A stretch of 64,000 nt of DNA from Thermomonas beijingensis (GCF_020034655.1 NZ_JAIQDJ010000007.1:1-64000), one strand, 5' to 3'. Numbered from the stretch's first letter, positions 52,850 to 63,365 are shown. Translations and numbers: made by a program. Notes: generated by a model from the sequence alone, not told the origin.

Positions 52850-55426
52850 TTAGCGGGCGGCGGCCACGCGCTGTTGCAAATACGCCAGGGATTCCTCCAC
52901 CTGGTCGATCAGCACCAAGCACAACTCGCCCGGCTGCAAGCTGGCCAACGCATGATCAATCGCTGCGAATTCGCCTTGGATGGTTTCAACCACTTGCGTG
53001 CGCGGTGCATCTTGCAGGCCTTCGCGCAGTAGTTGTACCACTTCGCCATCCTCACGCCCACGCTGGCAGGCATCCTGATACAGGATGACCTCATCGAAGG
53101 CCGCGCCCAGAATGCGGGTTTGTGCGCGAATGTCGTCATCGCGCCGATCCCCGGCACCACTGATCACCACCTTGCGCCGACGCGCCGGCATGTTTTCAAT
53201 CGCGGCCACCAGCGCCTGCATCGCATCCGGGTTATGGCCGTAATCGGCAATCAAGGTGGCGCCTTGATAATCCATCACGTTGAAGCGCCCCGGCGCGTTG
53301 CCGGTGTCGGACTGGAAGCTGGCCAAGCCCTGCCGGATTGCATTCCAACTCAGCCCCAAGCCCCACGCTGCTGCCACCGAAGCCATCACGTTTTCGACTT
53401 GAAAACCTATCGTGCCGTTGCGGGTCAGAGGCACGCCAGCCAGTGGCAAGCGGGTTTCGAACGCGCCTTCCATCGCCACGACATCCCCGTTGTGGACATA
53501 CACCACGCGCCCGCCTTGGGTTTTATGGCTGGTGATCACCGGGTGTTCCGGGTCTGCGGCAAAAAAGATCACCTTGCCGGGGCACTGTGTCGCCATGACC
53601 GCCACAATCGGGTCGGCGGCATTGAGTACCGCATAACCATTCTTGGCCACATTACGTACGATCACGCGCTTGAGTACCGCCAGGTCATCCACCGTGGTGA
53701 TGAAGTTCAAGCCCAGATGATCGCCGACCCCAATATTCGTCACCACCGCCACATCAGCATGGTCAAACGCCAACCCTTCGCGCAGCAAACCGCCGCGTGC
53801 GGTCTCGAATACGGCGGCATCCACGGTGGGATTCAGCAGAATATTGCGGGCGCTGCGTGGGCCGGAACAGTCACCCGAATCCACCTGCACCGCATTGACA
53901 TACACGCCATCGGTATTGGTCATACCCACACTCAAACCACTGGTGCGCAGCAGGTGCGTGATTAAACGCACCGTGGTTGTCTTGCCATTGGTACCGGTGA
54001 CGGCCACCACCGGGATGCGCCCGTTCTCGCCCGGCGCAAACATATGATCAATGACCGCTTTGCCCACATCACGGGCTTTACCAAACGAGGGCGACAGGTG
54101 CATGCGCAGGCCCGGTGCGGCATTGACTTCCACGATACCGCCGCCCTGCTCTTCCAGCGGCCGCAGTACGCTGTCACACACCACATCGACACCGCAAATA
54201 TCCAGCCCCACCATTTGCGCGGCTTCCACTGCGCGTGCCGCCACTTCGGGGTGCACATCACCTGTGACATCGGTGGCGGTGCCCCCGGTGGAAAGATTCG
54301 CGTTGTTGCGAAGCACGATGCGCCGGCCTTTTTCCGGAATCGACTCTGCGTGCAGGCCTTGTTTTTCCAGCGTACTTAGCGCAATTTCATCGAAACGGAT
54401 TTTGGTCAGCGACGTCGCATGGCCTTCTCCACGGCGTGGATCGGCATTGACCTGTTGTACCAGCTCACGCACGCTGTGGATGCCATCGCCACGCACATTC
54501 GGCGGCTCACGACGGGCAGCGGCGACCAATTTATTGCCCACTACCAGCAGGCGGTAATCGCCACCCGGCAGGTAGCGTTCCACCAGAATGTCATCGCGGA
54601 AACCTTGCGCTACTTCAAACGCACGCCGGATTTCGGCTTCACCACGCAGGTTGACCGTCACGCCCTTGCCTTGGTTGCCGTCCAGCGGCTTGACCACTAC
54701 CGGCAAGCCGATCTCTTGCGCGGCGGTCCACGCATCGTCGGCACTATGCACTGGCCGCCCTTCCGGTACCGGCACGCCGGCGGCGCGCAGCAGTTTTTTG
54801 GTCAGCGCCTTGTCTTGTGCAATGGCTTCGGCAATCGCGCTGGTGCGGTCCACTTCGGCGGCTTGGATGCGGCGCTGTTTGCTACCCCAACCCATCTGCA
54901 CCAAGCTGCCGCCGGTCAATCGCCGGCACGGAATGCTGCGGTTGATAGCCGCTTCGACAATCGCGCCGGTGCTTGGCCCCAGCCGCACCTCCTCGTCTAG
55001 ATCGCGTAGTCGCCGCAATGCTTCTTGCAGATCGAATGACGTATCGGCACGTGCAGCCAGGCAGAGCTGCTCGGCCAGTTGCAAAGCCAACCGGCCCACG
55101 GCTTCTTCGCTGTATTCAACAACAATCTGGAATACGCCCGGCTGTACCGTTTTGGCAGTGCGGCTGAACGTGACCGGGCAACCGGCTTGTGCTTGCAGGC
55201 AAATCGCGGCCACTTCCAGCGCATGCGCCAGCGTCAGCGTGTCGGACTTATGCGTGGCACGCAGAAACCCGAGCTCGGGAAAGCGTTCGCGTAGACGATC
55301 TTCGAAACCGGGCATGCCCGCCAATGGGCGCTCGCCCTCGGACAGGGTGACGATGGCCTCGATCGCGGTGCGTCGGGTCCACAGGTTGGGCCCGCGCAGG
55401 GCCCGGATACGTGAAATCTCCATCAC
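52850..55426 (-). CDS. cphA: cyanophycin synthetase
   Basis: An 858-residue enzyme that builds cyanophycin, a poly-aspartate backbone with arginine side chains, using two ATP-dependent ligase modules. An ATP-grasp part (residues about 220-470; GLPVVVKPLDGNQGKGVTVN, GLDICGVDVVCDSV, GGIVEVNAAPGLRMHLSPSF) and a Mur-ligase part whose P-loop is VTGTNGKTTTVRL at about residues 477-487, with NLAD/YGHNP-type ISGAGDRRDDDIRAQ. The motifs look intact. It is immediately downstream of its paralogue (overlap 4 bp). Cyanophycin is a nitrogen reserve; cyanophycinase is not in the window. Confidence 0.95.
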   Translation of the reverse strand: MMEISRIRALRGPNLWTRRTAIEAIVTLSEGERPLAGMPGFEDRLRERFPELGFLRATHKSDTLTLAHALEVAAICLQAQAGCPVTFSRTAKTVQPGVFQIVVEYSEEAVGRLALQLAEQLCLAARADTSFDLQEALRRLRDLDEEVRLGPSTGAIVEAAINRSIPCRRLTGGSLVQMGWGSKQRRIQAAEVDRTSAIAEAIAQDKALTKKLLRAAGVPVPEGRPVHSADDAWTAAQEIGLPVVVKPLDGNQGKGVTVNLRGEAEIRRAFEVAQGFRDDILVERYLPGGDYRLLVVGNKLVAAARREPPNVRGDGIHSVRELVQQVNADPRRGEGHATSLTKIRFDEIALSTLEKQGLHAESIPEKGRRIVLRNNANLSTGGTATDVTGDVHPEVAARAVEAAQMVGLDICGVDVVCDSVLRPLEEQGGGIVEVNAAPGLRMHLSPSFGKARDVGKAVIDHMFAPGENGRIPVVAVTGTNGKTTTVRLITHLLRTSGLSVGMTNTDGVYVNAVQVDSGDCSGPRSARNILLNPTVDAAVFETARGGLLREGLAFDHADVAVVTNIGVGDHLGLNFITTVDDLAVLKRVIVRNVAKNGYAVLNAADPIVAVMATQCPGKVIFFAADPEHPVITSHKTQGGRVVYVHNGDVVAMEGAFETRLPLAGVPLTRNGTIGFQVENVMASVAAAWGLGLSWNAIRQGLASFQSDTGNAPGRFNVMDYQGATLIADYGHNPDAMQALVAAIENMPARRRKVVISGAGDRRDDDIRAQTRILGAAFDEVILYQDACQRGREDGEVVQLLREGLQDAPRTQVVETIQGEFAAIDHALASLQPGELCLVLIDQVEESLAYLQQRVAAAR

Positions 55427-57624
55427 GCGCCCTTCGTATCAATGGAACGGGCGGCAGCCGCCAATTCCTGTTCAAAATGTTCGATGCCTGCAGGAATCAG
55501 ATCCACCGGCACATCCAGCGCCCAGCATGCGGCGATTGCGGCCAGCACTGCTTCGAGGTGTGCCGGAGTGGCCGATGCGGAAGTCAAATCAAACCGCGAC
55601 AGCCTTGCCAGCGGTTCTTCATTGCTGCCGGTGGCCAGAATAATCGCGCCATTGCGCACAAACACGGCGCGCCCGCCTTCGCTCAAATGCTCGGCCAATG
55701 GCGCGGCATCTGCTTGCATGGCGTAGAACATCACTTCGCCATCGCTGAATTTGGCCATCTCGGCAACCGCTGGCTCACACGCATTGAGCACCGCTGCACC
55801 ACCTTTCAACACTACATCGATTTGCGTGCGCAGTACGTTGAACAAGCGTTCGGGCGAGTCAATATGAAATTCGGCCAGTGCGGGATCCGCATCGGCATCG
55901 GTGAGCACCGCCACTTGGCAGCGGTCGTACGGTAAGCCTTCGGCAAGGATGGCGCGGGTGCTGGTTTCGATCACTGCCGCATCAATGGCGCGATTGATCA
56001 GCAACCGCTCGCCGCCATCAAAATGATTATTGGGACGCGTATCCAACACCCGTTGATCCAGCTGCAAGCCGGCGCTGCAAGCCAAACCCACATGGCGGCC
56101 GGAGAGGTGCAACAACCGTGCAATCAAACTGGCCAGCAAGGCCGGCTCACGCCGGCCCAATACGCCAATCACGGGGATCCGCCCACTTTCACCTGCAGGG
56201 AACAAATGCTCAACGATAGCCTGCCCTGCCGGCCGTGGCTTGCCGATGGCCGGCTTCAAATGCATCAGCAGACTGGGCCCGGCATTGACTTCCACTATCG
56301 CACCCCGGGTTTCACTCAGCGGCTTGCCGATGTCTTCGGTGACAAGATCAATACCGGCGATATCAAGGCCCACCACACGCGCAGCCAGCACGCCGGCTGC
56401 GGCAACATCGGGGTGCACTTCGTCGGTCACGTCAAACGCCATGTTGCCGTGACGCAAGATCAGCACGGTCTGGCCTGCCGGTGGAACCGATTCGGGGGTA
56501 AAGCCTTGCCGCTGCAACTCGTGCAGGGCAATTGGCTCGCGCTCCAGCAGCAAGGTTTCCAGCGGGAAGTGTTCTTCCTCTCCACGCCGCGGATCACTGT
56601 TGATCTGCAAATCGATCAATTCACGAATGTTGTTCTGGCCATCGCCCACTACTTCCGCCGTGAAGCCTTTGTTGGCTGCCACCAACTTGCCACCAATCAC
56701 CAACATGCGGTGTTCAACGCCCTGGATGAAGCGCTCCACGATCACCTCGCTGCCTTCCTCCAGCGCGCCGGCATAAGCGACTTCGATTTCGGCGCGGGTT
56801 TTCAGGTCGGCAAACACACCGCGCCCGTGATTGGCATCGGTGGGTTTGACCACTACCGGCAAGCCGATGTCTTCGGCGGCCTCCCATGCATCGTCCGCAC
56901 TCTTCACCACGCGTCCTTCCGGCACCGGCACGCCACAACTTGCGAGCAGGGTTTTGGTGAGGTCTTTATCGCGCGAAATGCTTTCGGCAATCGCGCTGGT
57001 GTGCTCGGTTTCCGCCGTCCAGATGCGGCGCTGGCGGTTGCCATAGCCCAATTGCACCAGATTGCCTTCAGTCAGCCCAAGATGCGGAATGCCGCGGTCG
57101 GTGGCGGCGTCCACAATCGCCGCGGTGCTGGGCCCCAGCAAGCGGCGGTCGGCCAGTTCGCGCAGCGGTTGCAGGCGCTCGTCAAGGTCAAACGGGGTGT
57201 CATTGATGGCCGCCATGAGCAAATCACGGGCAAGCGCCAGTGCAGCGCGGCCCACGGTTTCTTCACGCGCCCGGATCGCCACTTTGTAGATGCCACGCGG
57301 TCCGGCTTCGCGCGCTTTGCCAAAGCCGGTTTGCATGCCCACCAAATTCTGCAATTCGATGGTGACGTGCTCGAGGATATGCGCAGGCCAAGTGCCCTCT
57401 TGCAGGCGCTGCACAAAGCCACCGGTGGCACCCACGCTGCAGCGGTGCTCGTGCAGGCCGGGCAGCCAAGCAATCAAGCGGTCGGTAAAACCATCCAGCT
57501 TGTTGGATGGATAGTCTTCCAGATCACCAATATCCACCCAAGCTTCCAGCACCGGGCGATACGTCCACAGACTGGGGCCGCGCAAGTAGGTGACCCGCTG
57601 AAACGTGATCTCATTGTGCTTCAT
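55423..57624 (-). CDS. CphA-like paralogue with a degenerate Mur-ligase domain
   Basis: A 733-residue protein related to CphA and about 125 residues shorter. The ATP-grasp half is well preserved (GLPVVVKPTDANHGRGVFAD, GLDIAGIDLVTEDIGKPLSE, RGAIVEVNAGPSLLMHLKPA). In the ligase half the P-loop is replaced by GVLGRREPALLASLIARLLH, so ATP binding there is unlikely, while the rest of the fold remains (ETSTRAILAEGLPYDRCQVA). Such second CphA copies are frequent beside cphA in proteobacteria; the role may be regulatory or side-chain specific. It is the promoter-proximal gene of the pair and overlaps cphA by 4 bp. Confidence 0.85.
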   Translation of the reverse strand: MKHNEITFQRVTYLRGPSLWTYRPVLEAWVDIGDLEDYPSNKLDGFTDRLIAWLPGLHEHRCSVGATGGFVQRLQEGTWPAHILEHVTIELQNLVGMQTGFGKAREAGPRGIYKVAIRAREETVGRAALALARDLLMAAINDTPFDLDERLQPLRELADRRLLGPSTAAIVDAATDRGIPHLGLTEGNLVQLGYGNRQRRIWTAETEHTSAIAESISRDKDLTKTLLASCGVPVPEGRVVKSADDAWEAAEDIGLPVVVKPTDANHGRGVFADLKTRAEIEVAYAGALEEGSEVIVERFIQGVEHRMLVIGGKLVAANKGFTAEVVGDGQNNIRELIDLQINSDPRRGEEEHFPLETLLLEREPIALHELQRQGFTPESVPPAGQTVLILRHGNMAFDVTDEVHPDVAAAGVLAARVVGLDIAGIDLVTEDIGKPLSETRGAIVEVNAGPSLLMHLKPAIGKPRPAGQAIVEHLFPAGESGRIPVIGVLGRREPALLASLIARLLHLSGRHVGLACSAGLQLDQRVLDTRPNNHFDGGERLLINRAIDAAVIETSTRAILAEGLPYDRCQVAVLTDADADPALAEFHIDSPERLFNVLRTQIDVVLKGGAAVLNACEPAVAEMAKFSDGEVMFYAMQADAAPLAEHLSEGGRAVFVRNGAIILATGSNEEPLARLSRFDLTSASATPAHLEAVLAAIAACWALDVPVDLIPAGIEHFEQELAAAARSIDTKGA

Positions 57625-57794
57625 AAGTCATCATCGAAAATTCAAACAAGCCGCCTGCGGGATGCTCCGAAGGGTGTGTGGTGCTCTCAACCGACACCCC
57701 GCGTGCCCTCGCTATACTGCCATGCTTCAGGGTACGCATTCAGCCTACCCCAGCCACGCTTTTCCGTCATGTTACGGATAATTTAAAGATCCTT

Positions 57795-60113
57795 ATGTCA
57801 GCCGTAGCCACCTCACTTCCCATTTCCCACGCAGCCATCGACAGGCTGGGTGGCCAGCGCCACGGGCTGACGGAGCAGTGGCTGCATCAGCTTGTTCAAC
57901 AATTGCAGCCGGATGAGGCCGTACTAAGTGCCTTCACGATGGATTTGGATGAGGACCTGCACTTTGCTGATGGCGTATTGGTACTGACCGATCAACGCTT
58001 GCTCGCGCACATGCCGCACGCGCAGGGTTGGCAAGCGTGGCCACTGGCCCCCGGTTTGCAACTGCGGCATGGCGATCATGCCGGTGTGGGTCTGATTGAA
58101 TTGCTGGATACCAAAGCCCGGCTATTGCATTGCCGCTTCACCCTGAACCAGAACGTCGCTGCGCTGCGCTTACTGGGCTTGTTCGAGCGCCAACTGGACA
58201 GCCTGCAGGGCGCGCAGCCGGTGGATGACGATGACACCCTGTGCCCGATTTGCAAAGCCCCATTGCCTGACGGTGAGGACGAATGTCCCACCTGCGTACG
58301 CGAGCTGCACACGCCACCGTCCACATGGACGCTGCTGCGGCTCTGGCGGTTTGCGCGACCTTACAAATGGCCGCTGCTGGCGGGCTTCTTGCTGACCTTG
58401 GCTTCCACCGGTGCCACCTTGGTGCCGCCGTATCTCACCATGCCGTTGATGGACAAGGTGTTGATCCCGTTTCAAAACGGCAGTGACATTGATCATCAAT
58501 TTGTCCTGCTGTTGCTGGCTGGCATTTTGGGGTCGGCACTGGTGGCATGGCTTCTGGGTTGGGCGCGCACCTATATTCTGGCGCTGGTATCCGAGCGCAT
58601 TGGCTGTGATCTGCGTACCGTCACCTATGAGCATTTATTGAAGTTGTCGCTGGAATATTTCGGTGCCAAGCGCACTGGCGATTTGATGGCGCGCATTGGT
58701 TCGGAATCTGACCGCATCTGCCTGTACCTGTCGCTGAACCTGCTCGACTTCGCCACCGATGTACTGATGCTGGCGATGATTTCAGGGATCCTGTTTTCGA
58801 TCAACGCCAAACTCGCGTTGGTGACCTTGCTGCCATTGCCATTGATCGCCTGGATGATCCAGTTGGTGCGTGACAAGCTGCGCAACGGTTTTGAAAAAAT
58901 CGACCGCGCATGGTCTGAACTGAGTAGCGCGCTGGCCGACACCATCCCCGGTATTCGCGTGGTCAAGGCATTTGCCCAGGAGGGCCGCGAAGTTCATCGC
59001 TTCCGTGTAGCCAATCGTCACTATCTGGCAGTCAACGACAAACTCAACAAGGTGTGGTCGTTGTTTACCCCGACGGTCACACTGCTCACCGAGCTTGGTT
59101 TGATCGTGGTATGGGCATTTGGCATCTGGCAGGTTTCCAAGCACCAAATCACGGTGGGTGTGCTCACCGCATTTTTGGCTTATATCGGGCGTTTCTATAC
59201 GCGCTTGGATTCGATGAGCCGAATTGTTTCAGCCACGCAGAAGGCCGCTGCCGGTGCCAAGCGCATTTTCGACATCCTCGACCACGTTTCCAGCGTGCCG
59301 GAATCGGCCAACCCGGTGTCACTGCCCGCTGTACAAGGCGCGATCACCTTGCGCGATGTGGGCTTTCGTTATGGCAACCGCGGCGTGATTCGTGGCTTGA
59401 ATCTGCATATCCAACCCGGCGAAATGATTGGTTTGGTGGGTCATAGTGGCTCCGGCAAAAGTACATTGGTCAATTTGATTTGCCGCTTTTATGACGTGAC
59501 GGAGGGCGCGGTGCTGGTGGACGGGGTGGATATTCGTTCGCTGGCGATTGCGGACTTCCGCCGGCATATCGGTCTGGTACTGCAAGAACCTTTCCTGTTC
59601 TTCGGCACCATTGCCGAAAACATCGCCTACGGCAAACCCGATGCCAGCCGTGACGAGATCGTAGCTGCTGCCCGCGCCGCACACGCGCATGAGTTCATCC
59701 TGCGCCTTCCGCATGGCTACGATTCGCTGGTTGGCGAACGCGGGCAAGGGCTATCGGGGGGCGAACGGCAGCGCATTTCGATTGCACGCGCATTGCTGAT
59801 TGATCCGCGTTTCTTGATCATGGACGAAGCTACCTCGGCGGTGGATACCGAAACCGAAAAGGAAATCCAGCGCGCGCTCGACAACCTCGTCAAGGGCCGC
59901 ACCACCATTGCCATTGCCCATCGCTTGTCCACCCTGCGCAAGGCCGACCGTCTGGTGGTGATGGATCGCGGACGCATTGTCGAAGTTGGGCCACATGATG
60001 AGCTGATGGCCCAACAAGGTGCCTATTGGCGGCTGTATCAAGCGCAGTTGCGCAATGTGGATCAGGAAGATCAACTGGCGGAACTCACGCTGGGAGGCAT
60101 CAACCGTGAGTGA
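57795..60113 (+). CDS. ABC exporter fused to a sensor-like and zinc-ribbon amino domain (cyanophycin-associated)
   Basis: A 772-residue one-polypeptide half-transporter. Residues 1-140 form a small domain (HFADGVLVLTDQRLLAHMPH), possibly PH-like; residues 150-167 are a zinc ribbon with two C-P-x-C knuckles (CPIC, CPTC). Then six helices (type I exporter fold) and the ATPase: Walker A GHSGSGKSTL, signature LSGGERQRISI, Walker B FLIMDEATS, H-loop AIAHRLSTLRKA. This fused form occurs beside cphA and is annotated as cyanophycin-metabolism-associated, but what it carries is not established. ATG at 57795 follows an AT-rich leader; the open frame extends upstream to 57678. Confidence 0.88.
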   Translation: MSAVATSLPISHAAIDRLGGQRHGLTEQWLHQLVQQLQPDEAVLSAFTMDLDEDLHFADGVLVLTDQRLLAHMPHAQGWQAWPLAPGLQLRHGDHAGVGLIELLDTKARLLHCRFTLNQNVAALRLLGLFERQLDSLQGAQPVDDDDTLCPICKAPLPDGEDECPTCVRELHTPPSTWTLLRLWRFARPYKWPLLAGFLLTLASTGATLVPPYLTMPLMDKVLIPFQNGSDIDHQFVLLLLAGILGSALVAWLLGWARTYILALVSERIGCDLRTVTYEHLLKLSLEYFGAKRTGDLMARIGSESDRICLYLSLNLLDFATDVLMLAMISGILFSINAKLALVTLLPLPLIAWMIQLVRDKLRNGFEKIDRAWSELSSALADTIPGIRVVKAFAQEGREVHRFRVANRHYLAVNDKLNKVWSLFTPTVTLLTELGLIVVWAFGIWQVSKHQITVGVLTAFLAYIGRFYTRLDSMSRIVSATQKAAAGAKRIFDILDHVSSVPESANPVSLPAVQGAITLRDVGFRYGNRGVIRGLNLHIQPGEMIGLVGHSGSGKSTLVNLICRFYDVTEGAVLVDGVDIRSLAIADFRRHIGLVLQEPFLFFGTIAENIAYGKPDASRDEIVAAARAAHAHEFILRLPHGYDSLVGERGQGLSGGERQRISIARALLIDPRFLIMDEATSAVDTETEKEIQRALDNLVKGRTTIAIAHRLSTLRKADRLVVMDRGRIVEVGPHDELMAQQGAYWRLYQAQLRNVDQEDQLAELTLGGINRE

Positions 60114-60576
60114 TCTTGATTTCACCTTGGCCGAGGATGCCTTTGGCCAGCTGCAACTCACCTTGGGTGATGGCAGCACGCATGGCGGCGTAGTACCGGT
60201 GCGTGCATTTCCGATTGCTGCACCCGATGAAGGCGTCTCGCTGGTGGGACATGACGGTCATGAATTGGTGTGGGTCCCGCGCCTGTCTGCACTGGATGCT
60301 TCGCGCAAGGCAATCATCGAGGCAGAACTTGCGCAGCGCGAATTCATGCCGGTAATCGAACGCATCGTCAGCGTGTCGAGCTTTGTAACGCCCAGCCAAT
60401 GGACAGTAGCCACCAATCGCGGCGAGACCACCTTCACCCTGAAAGCCGAAGACGATATCCGCCGCATCAGCACCACTACCCTGCTGATTGCCGATAGCCA
60501 CGGCGTGCATTATCTGATCCAAGATCTGGCTGCCTTGGATCGCAACAGCAAGAAGCTGCTGGACCGGTTTTTGTAA
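60106..60576 (+). CDS. DUF1854 protein (cyanophycin-associated)
   Basis: A 156-residue DUF1854 protein. GTG start at 60106 overlaps the ABC gene stop by 8 bp, so translation is coupled. Marks: [63 protein letters not shown]1854 occurs almost always next to the ABC exporter fused to this amino domain and CphA. No membrane segment or catalytic motif; likely a cytoplasmic partner of the exporter. Confidence 0.85.
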   Translation: MSDLDFTLAEDAFGQLQLTLGDGSTHGGVVPVRAFPIAAPDEGVSLVGHDGHELVWVPRLSALDASRKAIIEAELAQREFMPVIERIVSVSSFVTPSQWTVATNRGETTFTLKAEDDIRRISTTTLLIADSHGVHYLIQDLAALDRNSKKLLDRFL

Positions 60577-60589
60577 CCTTGGCCCCGGC

Positions 60590-60655
60590 AGGAGCGCGCC
60601 CTGCGTGCGGCAGGCTTGGTGGCAGAGCAGTCGCGACCAGCGGTCGCTCCTGTCA
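60590..60655. repeat. REP-like palindromic repeat
   Basis: GCGACC (60633-60638), AGC, GGTCGC (60642-60647) form a hairpin inside GGAGCGACC-type sequence (CGGTCGCTCCTGTC on plus), the form of REP elements widespread in Xanthomonadales and Pseudomonas. A partly matching CAGGAGCG copy in inverted orientation begins about 60591, suggesting a BIME-like pair. The stretch lies in the 184-bp gap before tex. Confidence 0.5.
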
Positions 60656-60760
60656 ATAACGCACGCCGCGTTTGCATGCAAACGCCAGCCTGTCAAGCTT
60701 ACGCGCCGGCCGGAACAGGGCGAAAATGGCAGTTCCGTTCGCCTTTGGTTTGTCCTTCGC

Positions 60761-63109
60761 ATGACCGAGCTTTCCCCCGCCATCGCCCGCAAAATTGCCG
60801 CCACTATTGCCTCTGAAATCAGCGCGCAACCCGCGCAGGTGCTGGCCGCGGTAGGGTTGCTGGACGAAGGTGCCAGCGTGCCCTTCATCGCCCGCTACCG
60901 CAAGGAAGTGACCGGCGGGCTGGATGACACCCAACTGCGCAATCTGGAAACAAGGCTGACCTATCTGCGCGAGATGGAAGATCGCCGCGCAACCATCCTT
61001 GCCAGCATTGAAGACCAAGGCAAACTCAGCGACGCGTTGCGCGCCGACATCCTGGCTGCCGACAGCAAATCGCGACTGGAAGATTTGTACCTGCCCTACA
61101 AGCAGAAGCGCCGCACCCGCGCCCAGATCGCACGCGAAGCCGGACTGGAACCGCTGGCCGACGGCTTGATCCAGGACCCAACCCATGTGCCGGAGGAATT
61201 TGCCGCTGCGTTTGTGGATGCGGGAAAAGGCGTGGCTGATGCCAAGGCCGCACTGGAAGGCGCACGCGCCATCCTGATTGAACGTTGGGGTGAAGATGCG
61301 GCGCTACTGGGTGAGCTGCGCGACTGGCTGTCACGCGAAGGGGTGATTCGCGCCAAGGTGGTGGAAGGCAAACAGTTGGCGGGTGAAAAATTCCGCGATT
61401 ATTTCGACCACGCAGAGCCGCTGGCAAGGATTCCATCGCACCGTTTGTTGGCACTGTTGCGTGGTCGCCGTGAAGAGTTTTTGCAGCTTGACCTTGACCC
61501 CGGCAACGATGCCGAAGCCGGTCATCTGTATGCCGAAGGCCGGATTGCCTTGCATGCCGGGATAGAAGTGCGTGGCCGCGCTGCGGATGTTTGGTTGCGC
61601 AATGCAGTGCGGTTGGCATGGCGCGCCAAAATCCATATGCATTTGCTGCTGGACTTGTTCAATCAAGCCCGCGAAAAAGCCGAAGGCGAAGCAATTGCAG
61701 TATTTGGCGACAACCTGAAAGACCTGTTGCTGGCTGCACCCGCTGGCCCGAAAGCGGTGCTGGGGCTGGATCCTGGCCTGCGCACCGGAGTCAAGGTTGC
61801 AGTGGTGGATGCCACCGGGAAACTGGTGGCCACCGACACCATCTACCCGCACGAGCCACGCCGGCAATGGGATCAATCGTTGGCATCGCTGCGCAAGCTG
61901 TGCAGTGCACACAACGTGCAACTGATTGCGATTGGCAACGGTACCGCATCACGCGAAACCGACAAACTGGCCGGTGATCTGCTCAAGCGGGCGCCCGAAT
62001 TGAAGGCGCAGAAAATTGTGGTCAGCGAGGCCGGTGCGTCGGTGTATTCGGCTTCGGAATTGGCAGCCAAGGAGTTCCCCAATCTTGATGTGTCGCTCCG
62101 TGGTGCGGTCTCGATTGCACGCCGCTTGCAAGACCCATTGGCGGAATTGGTGAAGATCGAACCCAAGGCCATTGGCGTGGGCCAGTATCAACACGATGTG
62201 GATCAATACCGGCTGGCGCGTGCGCTGGATGCCAAGGTGGAAGACTGCGTGAACGCCGTGGGTGTGGACGTGAATACCGCCTCCAGCGCACTGCTGGCGC
62301 GGGTGTCCGGGCTATCGGCCACGGTGGCAGAAAACATCGTGGCGCACCGCGATGCCCATGGTGCATTCAAATCACGCAAGGCATTGTTGAAGGTGCCGCG
62401 CCTGGGCGATAAAACCTTCGAACAGTGCGCAGGTTTTTTGCGCATCATGGATGGCGAGCAGCCGTTGGATGCCTCCTCCGTGCACCCGGAAGCCTACCCG
62501 GTGGTGGAACGCATCCTGGCCGCCGGCGGCAAATCGGTGAAGCAAATCATCGGTGATGCCAGCTTTTTGCGTTCGCTCAAGCCTGCGCAATTTACCGATG
62601 CAACCTTCGGTGAGCCAACCGTGCGTGACATCCTGAAAGAGCTGGAAAAACCTGGCCGCGACCCGCGCCCCGAGTTCAAGGCCGCGCAGTTTGCCGACGG
62701 CGTGGAAGACATCAAGGATCTGCGCCCCGGCATGGTGCTGGAAGGCGTGGTCAGCAACGTCGCGGCGTTTGGTGCGTTCATCGATATTGGCGTACATCAG
62801 GATGGCTTGGTGCATATCTCGGCGCTGTCCGACACCTACGTGAAAGACCCGCGCGACGTGGTCAAGGCCGGCGACATCGTCAAGGTCAAAGTGTTGGAAG
62901 TGGATGTTGCACGCAAGCGCATTGCACTCACCTGCCGCATGAGCGACGAACCTGGCCCAGCGCAGCCCCGCAGCGCCGACCGCAACGCGGTGCGCGGCAA
63001 TGACCGAAACCAGGACCGTGGCGCACGCCCTGCCCCTCGCCCGCAGCAAGCAGCACCGGCACTCAATACCGCGCTGGCCGATGCACTGAAAGGGCTGCGG
63101 CGCGGCTGA
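60761..63109 (+). CDS. tex: Tex, RNA-binding transcription accessory protein
   Basis: A 782-residue Tex (YqgF-S1) protein: amino helix-turn-helix region ([20 protein letters not shown]), YqgF RNase-H-like domain ([20 protein letters not shown]), two helix-hairpin-helix modules ([20 protein letters not shown]), and a carboxy-terminal S1 domain ([20 protein letters not shown]). It binds nucleic acid and affects transcription; the exact role is unsettled. ATG at 60761 fits the family; the longer frame from 60605 covers the REP region. The tail is Pro/Arg-rich. Confidence 0.95.
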   Translation: MTELSPAIARKIAATIASEISAQPAQVLAAVGLLDEGASVPFIARYRKEVTGGLDDTQLRNLETRLTYLREMEDRRATILASIEDQGKLSDALRADILAADSKSRLEDLYLPYKQKRRTRAQIAREAGLEPLADGLIQDPTHVPEEFAAAFVDAGKGVADAKAALEGARAILIERWGEDAALLGELRDWLSREGVIRAKVVEGKQLAGEKFRDYFDHAEPLARIPSHRLLALLRGRREEFLQLDLDPGNDAEAGHLYAEGRIALHAGIEVRGRAADVWLRNAVRLAWRAKIHMHLLLDLFNQAREKAEGEAIAVFGDNLKDLLLAAPAGPKAVLGLDPGLRTGVKVAVVDATGKLVATDTIYPHEPRRQWDQSLASLRKLCSAHNVQLIAIGNGTASRETDKLAGDLLKRAPELKAQKIVVSEAGASVYSASELAAKEFPNLDVSLRGAVSIARRLQDPLAELVKIEPKAIGVGQYQHDVDQYRLARALDAKVEDCVNAVGVDVNTASSALLARVSGLSATVAENIVAHRDAHGAFKSRKALLKVPRLGDKTFEQCAGFLRIMDGEQPLDASSVHPEAYPVVERILAAGGKSVKQIIGDASFLRSLKPAQFTDATFGEPTVRDILKELEKPGRDPRPEFKAAQFADGVEDIKDLRPGMVLEGVVSNVAAFGAFIDIGVHQDGLVHISALSDTYVKDPRDVVKAGDIVKVKVLEVDVARKRIALTCRMSDEPGPAQPRSADRNAVRGNDRNQDRGARPAPRPQQAAPALNTALADALKGLRRG

Positions 63110-63188
63110 ACCGTGCTGGCCTTGGAATCCCACACTGGTTTACCTGCACGGCCGGACGCAGCCGAGCGGACATGGATAATGGGCTGAA

Positions 63189-63365
63189 ATGACCATCCAG
63201 ACCACCCCCGACGATCCCCGCCCCTTGCCGCCAGAGCCACCGCTGCCCAGTGACTGCTGCGATAGCGGCTGCGCCCCCTGCGTGAACGATACTTACTCGG
63301 AAGAGTTGACGTACTACCGTCAGGCGCTGGCGGCGTGGCTGGCACGGCACCCTGAGGCCACATAG
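63189..63365 (+). CDS. oxidoreductase-like (PF09791-type) small protein
   Basis: A 58-residue protein. After a Pro-rich start, LPSDCCDSGCAPCVNDTYSEEL is the complete Oxidored-like signature (C-C-x3-C-x2-C around a single motif). Family function is unknown; the cysteines could bind metal. ATG at 63189 is the only sensible start. Its last 46 bp overlap, convergently, the 3' end of the phosphopantetheinyl transferase gene. Confidence 0.8.
   Translation: MTIQTTPDDPRPLPPEPPLPSDCCDSGCAPCVNDTYSEELTYYRQALAAWLARHPEAT

Noticed and set aside
56023-57786. 587-codon plus-strand frame opposite the CphA paralogue
   Set aside because: Shadow; the paralogue's domains are clear on the minus strand.
57678-57794. 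Upstream extension of the ABC exporter reading frame from GTG
   Set aside because: The extension covers the divergent promoter region, lacks homology-like composition, and the ATG at 57795 begins the recognisable domain.
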